Shown piece by piece: positions 23,225 through 29,873 of a stretch of DNA of 40,620 nt; position 1 is the first letter of the stretch, and each line of letters starts with the position of its first letter. This stretch comes from DASPLX01 sp035627375 (lineage in GTDB: Bacteria; Pseudomonadota; Gammaproteobacteria; Burkholderiales; Burkholderiaceae_D). The position numbers and the translations under genes were made by a program. Location: contig DASPLX010000092.1 of NCBI GenBank assembly GCA_035627375.1, positions 1 through 40,620 of the forward strand, given 5' to 3'. The notes beneath the pieces were generated by a model. That model was not told where the DNA came from and did no database searches. It saw nothing but the letters and a program-made list of their open reading frames with translations.

Positions 23225-23293
23225 TGTCTCCTCCTAATTTCTCCGAGAGTTAGGATTCGCCCGCATCCCTTATTCGGATGCGGGTTTTTTTTT
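23225..23293 (+). ncRNA. Candidate CU-rich small RNA B
   Basis: TACAGT (23213-23218) may be a -10. The RNA would start near TGTCTCCTCC (23225-23234), identical to the 10-mer in candidate A, and TCCTAAT (23232-23238) is also shared. TCCTAA pairs with TTAGGA (23250-23255), placing part of the anti-Shine-Dalgarno tract in a weak stem. A perfect 9-bp terminator (23260-23268 with 23276-23284) is followed by nine T. The nearest upstream gene is on the opposite strand, so the terminator is not that of a coding gene. Length is about 69 nt. Confidence 0.5.
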
Positions 23294-23465
23294 CTCGGCG
23301 AAACATTCGCATCCCAACCTGCCGAGATGAAACGGACGGCGGAAAGTTCCTGAAATTGTCGCGAAACCGCAAAAGGAATGACATTTCTCAATCTTTCCGT
23401 TTAGATATTTGGGATACTTGCTGAACGATATTCCCCTATTCCGTCGACCGCTCGCGAGCCCAGCC

Positions 23466-23795
23466 ATGAAACTGACCGTGGAAACGATGATTGATGATCT
23501 GGTCAAAGCTGTTCAGGGAAACAAGTCACCGCGCGAACAATTTCTGTATAGGGAAACCTTGCGCAGTCTGGTGCGTTTGGCGAGGGCTGAACAAACGCTG
23601 GAGATCAAATCCAGTGTGGCGAAACTGACGCGAGGCGCCACCGAGCATGTGAACCAGAGAAAAGCAAAAATCGACGGCATGCTACGGGTTTCCGCTGCCA
23701 CGGATCTGCTGCAACGACCCCTGGAATTCGGCAACGACGAATCCCGGTATTCGTCGCAACGTGCGAAGCTCCACGGCACGCGCAACAATCACTGA
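23466..23795 (+). CDS. Hypothetical helical protein (109 aa)
   Basis: The product starts MKLTVETMIDDLVKAVQG and continues with charged helices (YRETLRSLVRLARAEQTLEI), ending in a basic tail. No signal peptide, membrane segment or known motif is visible. There is no strong ribosome-binding site before ATG 23466; an in-frame Met at 23409 is an alternative. The 225 bases after it (23796-24020) hold nothing I recognise. Confidence 0.5.
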   Translation: MKLTVETMIDDLVKAVQGNKSPREQFLYRETLRSLVRLARAEQTLEIKSSVAKLTRGATEHVNQRKAKIDGMLRVSAATDLLQRPLEFGNDESRYSSQRAKLHGTRNNH

Positions 23796-24020
23796 TCTTC
23801 CGCGACGTCCGTCTCCTGCACCGACGCGGCGATTTCTTCCTTGTCATATCCGCGGCGATCATCTCTTGCAACGCATGATCGCGAAGGAGCTATTGCGGTA
23901 GAACTATTGCGTCGCCGCCTTCTCTTATTTGCGATGTACGAATATTGATCGAGCGATGCCCGCCAAGCCGTACGTCGACGTTGGCGGCATCTATGGAAAG
24001 AGCGGCTGGCGGAGGTGGAC

Positions 24021-24458
24021 ATGGCCGGAAACAGCAAGATTTTCACGACTGAAGCAGGGGCCGCAGGCGGAAGCGGAAAGGAGCGGCCCGGCCAAGGCGC
24101 GCAAGCTTCGGTCACGCACGGCGCGCCGCAGGACGGACGGCAATTGCAGGAAGTCGTCGAGGAACAACAGTTCGCCGAAATGCCCTCCCTTCTCGATGGC
24201 CGAAACTTCCAGGACGAAGGGCAGCCGCAGCAAGAAGCCGACCGCAGCAAGCGGCTCACGCTTGGGACGCACATCGCGAGATATCTTGCGATACGCTTGC
24301 CGAACGGCAGTTACGAGGCCCAGGTGTATGTGCGCCTGGCACGCGAACCCGAGGTAGCGGAAACCTATATACCGGCGGGCACTTTCGTGCAGGAGAGCGA
24401 GGCGTGGAGCGCGGCCGAAGAGCGTGCCCGACGCGCACTGGATGAGCGCGAATTCTGA
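24021..24458 (+). CDS. Hypothetical protein (145 aa)
   Basis: ATG 24021 follows GGAGGTGG. Residues 1-75 are Gly/Gln/Glu-rich and likely disordered. The C-terminal half has strands (HIARYLAIRLPNGSYEAQVYV) and a final helix (ESEAWSAAEERARRALDE). This end resembles the small protein at 21177-21389 in layout: strands, then a helix with EA...A...A spacing. Function is unknown. Confidence 0.6.
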   Translation: MAGNSKIFTTEAGAAGGSGKERPGQGAQASVTHGAPQDGRQLQEVVEEQQFAEMPSLLDGRNFQDEGQPQQEADRSKRLTLGTHIARYLAIRLPNGSYEAQVYVRLAREPEVAETYIPAGTFVQESEAWSAAEERARRALDEREF

Positions 24459-24534
24459 TTTGCCGCCCGGCTCCGATCGTTGGACAAGGGCGCGTCCGCC
24501 GGCTCTTTCCGCGCGACGCCGAGTCTGAAGTCGG

Positions 24535-25122
24535 CTATTTCGACGATACCAGGGAGATCACATTGGAACCGGTCGATATTTCATCCTGGATACGCTCGAT
24601 TTCGGCCAGTACGTTCATCAATGCTTCCAGCCACGGATAGCGAGCATAGCGCTGCGCTCGGTTGAACGCTTCGAGGTTGGAAATGAATTGCGGCGTCATA
24701 ATGTGCGGATGCCGCATGCTGCAAATGCCGCCATGCAGTTGCGCGCGTTTTCCCAGATAAGCCATCGCGCAGGCGCGCTTGTAAGCCGTCATGCTCCCGT
24801 AGCGTTCGATCAATTCCTTGTTGTCCCGGCATTTTGCGATCGAATGCAGATAAGCCTTCCAATCCCCCTCGCGTACCTCCGGCGTCTCCCGGCTTGCATT
24901 TTCGGCAGCGAAATCGGCGCTGGAATTGTCGGGCGTTGCCAACGCATCCGACATGGTCAGGCCAGAGGTGTCTGTGCGATGCGCGCCTGGATCGGGCATA
25001 TCGGTGCCGGACGAATTCACCTCCGCCGCAATCATCTCCGGCGCCGCGGCAGGAGGTGAAATCACGCCTTCTGAATTGAATACTGCTGACACATTTCCTC
25101 CGACATTGCTTTGTTGTCGCAT
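24535..25122 (-). CDS. Hypothetical protein (195 aa)
   Basis: The N-terminal ~85 residues are Ser/Ala/Asp-rich and probably disordered. From ~85 the sequence is ordered: GDWKAYLHSIAKCRDNKELIE, cut here, then YGSMTAYKRACAMAYLGKRAQ and a helical end ISTGSNVISLVSSK. Three cysteines are present and there is no signal peptide. The start is uncertain: ATG 25122 has no clear site, while a downstream GTG follows GGAGG. The family is unrecognised. It is convergent with the preceding plus-strand gene. Confidence 0.6.
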   Translation of the reverse strand: MRQQSNVGGNVSAVFNSEGVISPPAAAPEMIAAEVNSSGTDMPDPGAHRTDTSGLTMSDALATPDNSSADFAAENASRETPEVREGDWKAYLHSIAKCRDNKELIERYGSMTAYKRACAMAYLGKRAQLHGGICSMRHPHIMTPQFISNLEAFNRAQRYARYPWLEALMNVLAEIERIQDEISTGSNVISLVSSK

Positions 25123-25244
25123 CCAGCGTTAAGTCCTGTGGCGATCGTTCGTGGAACGAGGCGGCGTTCGAACGGCCCGGCAAGAGTCGTTCTTCTCTTG
25201 CCCCGGAACAGGCATTCTTTGACGCAGCGCAATTCGAAAAAGTT

Positions 25245-25535
25245 CTACCGGGAAATCAGTCTTCGGTTGCCGAAAGGCAGTGGCGGCGGCATGCGCTCGC
25301 TGCCCGTTTCGTCGTAGGGAAATAGCAATGCAAAATCGACGCGCGCCGAGGCAGAAAGCACAGACGAACGGCCCGGAGGTCGTCGGTCGGCGGCGTCATT
25401 CTTCCGCGGCGGCATAGGGGCCGCGACAGGATCGGGATGCGGAACCGGATCTTCATCCGGTTCCGGTTCGCGTTCCGGAATCGGTTCGTCATCCGGCTCC
25501 GGAGTCGGCGACTTGTGGGCAAAGGATGCGTCCAT
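25245..25535 (-). CDS. Pro/Glu/Asp-rich small protein (96 aa)
   Basis: A strong GGGAGGA site precedes ATG 25535. Residues ~10-40 consist of repeated Pro-acidic units (PEPDDEPIPEREPEPDEDPV), followed by a more ordinary, Arg-containing half. There is no signal peptide. Low-complexity acidic-proline proteins of this size are common in Burkholderiales and may bind cations or act as flexible linkers; no function is known. The good ribosome-binding site is the main support for it being real. Confidence 0.5.
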   Translation of the reverse strand: MDASFAHKSPTPEPDDEPIPEREPEPDEDPVPHPDPVAAPMPPRKNDAADRRPPGRSSVLSASARVDFALLFPYDETGSERMPPPLPFGNRRLISR

Positions 25536-25674
25536 CTCGTGTCCTCCCGCTTTGTCTTCTGTATGGATGCTACATCGGTGCGCGAACACGGCGTTGAGGC
25601 ATCTCATCGGAAAAGAGGCGGGAATTTGAGGGGCGCGGAGTAGGCTGCGAGAGCGTCTGTCCGGATGCAGCGGC

Positions 25675-25923
25675 CTATGGCCAGGGCGCCGGATTCACGT
25701 CCACATACTGGCGGTTATCGCGAACCGGTGACTCGGCGGAGGCTTCGCCGTCTCCAAGTTTCGGCCCGATGATGAGCGAAATTTCCTTGCGCGCCGCCGA
25801 AAAATCGGACTGCATCAACGGAAAATCCCCACGCGGCCAATTTGCGATCGCCCACCTTGTGAGATCGTCAAAACGCTGCACCAACTCCGACGCGTATCGG
25901 TCAAATTGTTCCTTGCTTGCCAT
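25675..25923 (-). CDS. Hypothetical protein (82 aa)
   Basis: ATG 25923 follows AAGGA; another in-frame ATG at 25932 is possible. The sequence MASKEQFDRYASELVQRF, cut here, continues with a Trp-containing helix (DLTRWAIANWPRGDFPL), and RKEISLIIGPKLG. It resembles other short acidic helical proteins in this lineage, but I cannot name a family. It is cytoplasmic by composition. Confidence 0.6.
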   Translation of the reverse strand: MASKEQFDRYASELVQRFDDLTRWAIANWPRGDFPLMQSDFSAARKEISLIIGPKLGDGEASAESPVRDNRQYVDVNPAPWP

Positions 25924-26048
25924 TGTCGGCATCCTTCACAAGAAAACGATCATGCATGAACACAGTCGCCACGCGCTGCGACAGGCAAATCGTCCTCAAT
26001 ATTGGAGACGGTCCACGAGTGGATGGTTCGCGGACCAGGCAAATGCGC

Positions 26049-26345
26049 TCAAGACGTCGGTTGCTTGGGCTTGAATTGTTTGTCGCTGATGCGAAACTTG
26101 CCGCGGCGGTCGCCCATCAGCTCGCGCAATTCCTTGATGCTCAGACCGCACACTTCGTGCATCCGAATCAACAGGGAGGCTCCGACCGGAAGACGGCGAT
26201 GGCGAATCTTGCTGATGACCGGAGGCGCAACTTCCAGCGCCCGCGACAACGCGGCATCGTTCTTGAGGTTGAGTTTCTGAATTAACGAGCCCAACAGATT
26301 ATTGGGGTCGTATTGCGGATTGTTTAATTGGTTTTGATTGTCCAT
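26049..26345 (-). CDS. Small HTH (Cro/CI-like) regulator, copy 2
   Basis: The 98-aa protein starts at ATG 26345 after AGGGG. Its HTH core (LKNDAALSRALEVAPPVISK, then IRHRRLPVGASLLIRMHEV) is identical to that of the gene at 17915-18277 over the whole stretch. The following segment changes SIRELRDLMGDRR to SIKELRELMGDRR. The N-terminus is Asn/Gln-rich and the tail is short and basic. Identity in the recognition region implies the two bind the same operator. The upstream inverted repeat at 26382-26421 may be that site. Confidence 0.85.
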   Translation of the reverse strand: MDNQNQLNNPQYDPNNLLGSLIQKLNLKNDAALSRALEVAPPVISKIRHRRLPVGASLLIRMHEVCGLSIKELRELMGDRRGKFRISDKQFKPKQPTS

Positions 26346-26381
26346 ATTGCCCCTAATGTTATTGCGCCGATTCAAGGCAGA

Positions 26382-26421
26382 TTGTGAACCATCACTTTTG
26401 CATCATTTTGATGTTTCACAA
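26382..26421. promoter_or_regulatory. Inverted-repeat operator candidate upstream of HTH copy 2
   Basis: TTGTGAA (26382-26388) and TTCACAA (26415-26421) are perfect inverted arms, with a second nested repeat CATCA...TGATG (26401-26413). It lies 37-76 bases before the HTH start codon. A TGTGAA half-site also occurs before HTH copy 1 (18375-18380). Confidence 0.4.
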
Positions 26422-26536
26422 CAATGAAGATCGTTCTCGGCTGCATTCGACGAGACACGGATAAGGAGCAGCGCCAGGGAAAACGGAGAAGGGAAGACGC
26501 GTCTTCCATGAGCGCGTCAGGATGGCCATTCGATCG

Positions 26537-26704
26537 ATGTCAGAAGAACCATTCGATCAATTTGACGATGAGGACGATGCTGACTACCGAACTGGCACTG
26601 ATGCAAAGGGCCGCATGAAGCTTGTTTCGATTGATGGAGCAAGCGCGCACGATACCGTCTCCGGAGGTTGGTTGGAGGAAAGCATTGCACCTAAGATAGC
26701 ATGA
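26537..26704 (+). CDS. Possible small acidic protein (55 aa)
   Basis: This weak candidate in the 550-base gap 26346-26896 starts MSEEPFDQFDDEDDADYR and ends WLEESIAPKIA. It is strongly acidic and low in complexity at the start. No clear ribosome-binding site is present, and the overlapping frames on the other strand are equally open. The rest of the gap is covered by the operator and promoter entries. Confidence 0.25.
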   Translation: MSEEPFDQFDDEDDADYRTGTDAKGRMKLVSIDGASAHDTVSGGWLEESIAPKIA

Positions 26705-26723
26705 CGACGGGAAAAGTTGCATG

Positions 26724-26768
26724 TCGCAAAAATTAAATTTTGCGAACGAAAAATAGCGGCGATAGAAT
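26724..26768 (+). promoter_or_regulatory. Sigma-70 promoter overlapped by a perfect palindrome
   Basis: TTGCGA (26740-26745) and TAGAAT (26763-26768) are separated by exactly 17 bp. A perfect 8-bp inverted repeat (26724-26731 TCGCAAAA, 26738-26745 TTTTGCGA) covers the -35 and resembles a repressor operator. The promoter points at the gene starting at 26897. Confidence 0.5.
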
Positions 26769-26896
26769 GGGAATGGGAAAATCCACCGCGGACCGGCATC
26801 CGCCGGCCCGTGTATTCAAGGGGAGAACGATCGCGGCAATCCGATCCGACTGCGGTTGGTCGCGGTTGGCCGAACGACCGAAGCCAGGAGCAGAAT

Positions 26897-27184
26897 ATGT
26901 ATCTCGATCATCCGAAGATTACCGCGACCAAGGGCGATACCGAACCGGATCGGCTCGAGCGCCTCAATCGCGTATATGGTTATGCGATCGGCCTGGCCGA
27001 CTGCGCCGGCGACAGCGTGTGCATTACCAAGCTGGCGCGGCTGCATGATCATAAAGGCAATCTGATCGTGGTCTGGAACGAGGAACCGTCCGAGACGCAG
27101 AAGAATTTCTTCGTCAAGGCTTGGATGAGCTTGATCGGCGACGGCACGATGCACGTCGAACACGAAATACAACCGATCGCCTGA
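26897..27184 (+). CDS. Hypothetical protein (95 aa)
   Basis: ATG 26897 follows AGGAGCAG. The sequence has LERLNRVYGYAIGLADCAG, cut here, a strand pair (ITKLARLHDHKGNLIVVWNE) and KNFFVKAWMSLIGDGTMHVEH. It looks like a compact alpha/beta protein. Two cysteines are spaced five residues apart (CAGDSVC). The family is unrecognised. A promoter with a palindromic operator lies about 130 nt upstream, so expression is probably controlled. Confidence 0.65.
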   Translation: MYLDHPKITATKGDTEPDRLERLNRVYGYAIGLADCAGDSVCITKLARLHDHKGNLIVVWNEEPSETQKNFFVKAWMSLIGDGTMHVEHEIQPIA

Positions 27185-27281
27185 TGTTTGCATGAGTTTC
27201 GGGAGAGAGGTTCACACGGTATCGAAACAACTCTTGCGTTTTCGCAAATCCGGACGACTGGTCGCCGGGTAAGATCTTTTC

Positions 27282-27352
27282 ATCCTTCGATACCCCTCCC
27301 TCCCTGGGGTTGTTTTAGCCCGCCAAGTACATGCTTGGCGGGCTTTTTTTTC
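27282..27352 (+). ncRNA. Candidate CU-rich small RNA C (anti-Shine-Dalgarno in hairpin loop)
   Basis: TAAGAT (27270-27275) may be a -10. The ~70-nt RNA would contain a 5-bp hairpin (27292-27296 with 27306-27310) whose 9-nt loop is TCCCTCCCT. An 11-bp perfect terminator stem follows (27317-27327 with 27334-27344) with about nine T. It lies ~100 nt after the hypothetical gene ending at 27184, so a long 3' UTR of that gene is the alternative. Presenting CCUCC-type sequence in a loop is typical of small RNAs that mask ribosome-binding sites. Confidence 0.5.
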
Positions 27353-27649
27353 GCGAATTCGATGCAAGCGATCGGCTGCCGCAGTCAGGATCGACAATTC
27401 TCAAGGGCGTCCGCGGCCGAATCGACAACACTGTGCAAGTGAAGACGTCCGCTGCGAGCCGTCGGACGCGGGCGGCCGCGCTTTCTCTTATGCAAGGAAC
27501 GGTGCCGACGCGGGAACGAATGGCTATTCGGGCAGTCACTCGGAGCAGCACGCCGCTACGCGTTCTTTCGCGCGCCGCGTTGCGCTCCAATCGGCCACCG
27601 GCCGCCTGTCAAACGCAGTCAATTTAGTTTCGGATCACATCGGGAGCCT
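27353..27649. other. Intergenic stretch upstream of the glycosidase genes
   Basis: These 297 bases lie between the terminator of candidate RNA C and the GH1-RmlD gene. The promoter for the two glycosidase genes should be here. I see a ribosome-binding site (GGGAG) just before 27650 but no convincing promoter or operator. Confidence 0.4.
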
Positions 27650-29854
27650 ATGACTTCAATGACCTCAGCCGCGGCGGCCGACATGGATCGACAACCGGAC
27701 GTGCCGGAAGTATGGGGCGGGCTGGAATGCACGATTGCGCGCATCGGCGAGCGCTATCGGAATCAGTTAGCTGAAACCGGGCATACCGGCCGCCCCGATG
27801 ATCTGGATGCGATTGCGGCAACGGGGATCAAGACTTTGCGTTATCCGGTGCTGTGGGAAATGACCGCTCCGGATCATCCCGACAGCTGCGACTGGAGTTG
27901 GCATGACGAACGGCTGGGGCGTTTGCGGCGACTGGGCATCGCGCCGATCGCAGGACTCGTTCATCACGGCAGCGGACCGCGCTATACGAACTTGCTCGAC
28001 CCGGCCTTTCCGGAACTGCTGGCGCGCCATGCGGAACGCACAGCGCGGCGCTATCCGTGGATAACGATGTTCACGCCGGTCAACGAACCGTTGACCACGG
28101 CGCGCTTCTCCGGCCTCTACGGGCATTGGTATCCCCATTGCCAAGACTTGGGCAAGATGCTGCGCATGGTGATCATCCAATGCCGCGCGATCGTGCTTTC
28201 CATGCGCGCGATCCGCCGCGTCACGCCGTCGGCGCGCCTGGTGCAGACCGAGGATCTCGGCAAGGCATTCAGCACGCCCGAACTGCGAAGACAGGCCGAC
28301 TACGAGAACGAGCGGCGCTGGCTAAGCCTTGATCTCCTGTGCGGCCGTATCACGCGCGGCCATCCGTGGTACCGGGAGTTCCTGAAGTCCGGCATCAGCG
28401 CGCGCGATCTCGCCTTTTTCGCCGAAGAGGGATGCGCGCCCGATCTGATCGGCATCAATCATTATCTGACCAGCGAGCGCTTTCTCGATCAGCGCCTGCA
28501 TCGCTTTCCGGAATTCTGCACGAACGGCGATGCGCAGCCGCGCTACGCCGACGTGCAGGCGGTGCGCGTCGAATTGCCGCCCGGTTCGACCGGGCCGCTG
28601 CATCGATTGCGCGAGGCGTGGGATCGCTATCGCCTTCCGCTGGCGGTGACCGAAGTGCATCATGGCGGCCCGCGCGAGGAACAATTGCGCTGGTTGAAGG
28701 AAGTGTGGGACGCTGCACGGACATTGCGGCAAGAAGGCGCCGACATGCGAGCCGTGACCGTATGGTCCGTACTCGGTTGCGTCGATTGGAATACCCTGCT
28801 CCTGCAGGGCAACGGCTGCTACGAGAGCGGGTTGTTCGACGTGCGTTCGACGCCGCCGCGTCCGACCGCCTTGGCGAAGGCAAGCTCCGCCCTCGCGAAG
28901 TCGGGAGATTTCGATCATCCGGTACTCGATCGGCCCGGCTGGTGGCGGCGCGACGACCGCTTCCTGCATGAGCCGTCGCCGGACCGCGAGCCCGAACAGC
29001 GCATTGCCGCTGCACGCCGGCTGCTGATCACCGGCGGCACCGGCACGCTCGGCGGGGCATTCGCGCGCATCTGCCACTTGCGCGGCCTTGATCACGATCT
29101 GCTGACGCGCGCCGACATGGATATCGCCGACCCCGTTTCAGTCGAGGCGGTCTTGGCATCAAGGCGTCCGTGGGCGGTCATCAACGCTGCCGGCTATGTG
29201 CGCGTCGCCGATGCCGAACGCGAGGCGGAACGCTGTTTCCGGGAAAACACGCATGGCGCGGAAGTGCTGGCGCGCGCGTGCGCGCGCCGCGGCATACCGT
29301 ACGTGACGTTCTCCTCGGATCTGGTGTTCGACGGCTCCCTCGGCCGCGCATATATCGAAAGCGATCGTGTTTCTCCGGTGTGCGCCTACGGCCTCAGCAA
29401 AGCCGATGCGGAACGACGCGTGGCGGAAGCATGGCCTCGTGCACTGATCGTCCGCACCAGCGCCTTCTTCGGACCGTGGGACCGCTACAACTTCGTGCAT
29501 CTCGTGCTGCGCGACCTGGCGCAAGGCAAGCAAGTCGAGGCCAGCGATCAATTGCTGGTCTCGCCGACGTATGTTCCGGATTTGGTCCACGCAACGCTCG
29601 ATCTGTTGCTCGACGACGTGTCCGGCGTCTGGCATCTCGCCAATCGGGGCGAGATTTCCTGGCACGATCTCGCATTGAATGTCGCGCGGGAGGCCGGTGT
29701 CGACGCGGCCTCGCTGGTCAGGGCGGGCGGCGGCCGGCGCGGCATCACGGCACTGTCGAGCGAGCGCGGACTGATCCTGCCGCCGCTCGACAACGCCATC
29801 CGGCGCTTCATGCGCGATTGCAGCGTCGCGTGGCAGCGGCAGGTGGCTGCATGA
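27650..29854 (+). CDS. Fusion of GH1-type glycosidase and RmlD-like nucleotide-sugar reductase
   Basis: The 734-aa protein starts after GGGAG. Residues ~20-430 are a family 1 glycoside hydrolase-like barrel: RYPVLWEMTAP, the acid/base in TPVNEP (Glu at ~146) and the nucleophile in VTEVHHGG (Glu at ~335, where classic GH1 has TENG). Residues ~455-730 are an extended short-chain dehydrogenase of the RmlD type: nucleotide-binding TGGTGTLGGAF, VINAAGYV, the catalytic YGLSK (~580) and RTSAFFGPWD. RmlD makes dTDP-rhamnose, so the fusion may link removal and remodelling of a sugar. Both active sites look intact. It is 19 nt upstream of a GH2 gene and surely co-transcribed with it. Confidence 0.88.
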   Translation: MTSMTSAAAADMDRQPDVPEVWGGLECTIARIGERYRNQLAETGHTGRPDDLDAIAATGIKTLRYPVLWEMTAPDHPDSCDWSWHDERLGRLRRLGIAPIAGLVHHGSGPRYTNLLDPAFPELLARHAERTARRYPWITMFTPVNEPLTTARFSGLYGHWYPHCQDLGKMLRMVIIQCRAIVLSMRAIRRVTPSARLVQTEDLGKAFSTPELRRQADYENERRWLSLDLLCGRITRGHPWYREFLKSGISARDLAFFAEEGCAPDLIGINHYLTSERFLDQRLHRFPEFCTNGDAQPRYADVQAVRVELPPGSTGPLHRLREAWDRYRLPLAVTEVHHGGPREEQLRWLKEVWDAARTLRQEGADMRAVTVWSVLGCVDWNTLLLQGNGCYESGLFDVRSTPPRPTALAKASSALAKSGDFDHPVLDRPGWWRRDDRFLHEPSPDREPEQRIAAARRLLITGGTGTLGGAFARICHLRGLDHDLLTRADMDIADPVSVEAVLASRRPWAVINAAGYVRVADAEREAERCFRENTHGAEVLARACARRGIPYVTFSSDLVFDGSLGRAYIESDRVSPVCAYGLSKADAERRVAEAWPRALIVRTSAFFGPWDRYNFVHLVLRDLAQGKQVEASDQLLVSPTYVPDLVHATLDLLLDDVSGVWHLANRGEISWHDLALNVAREAGVDAASLVRAGGGRRGITALSSERGLILPPLDNAIRRFMRDCSVAWQRQVAA

Positions 29855-29873
29855 CTGAACGAAAGGGATAGCC

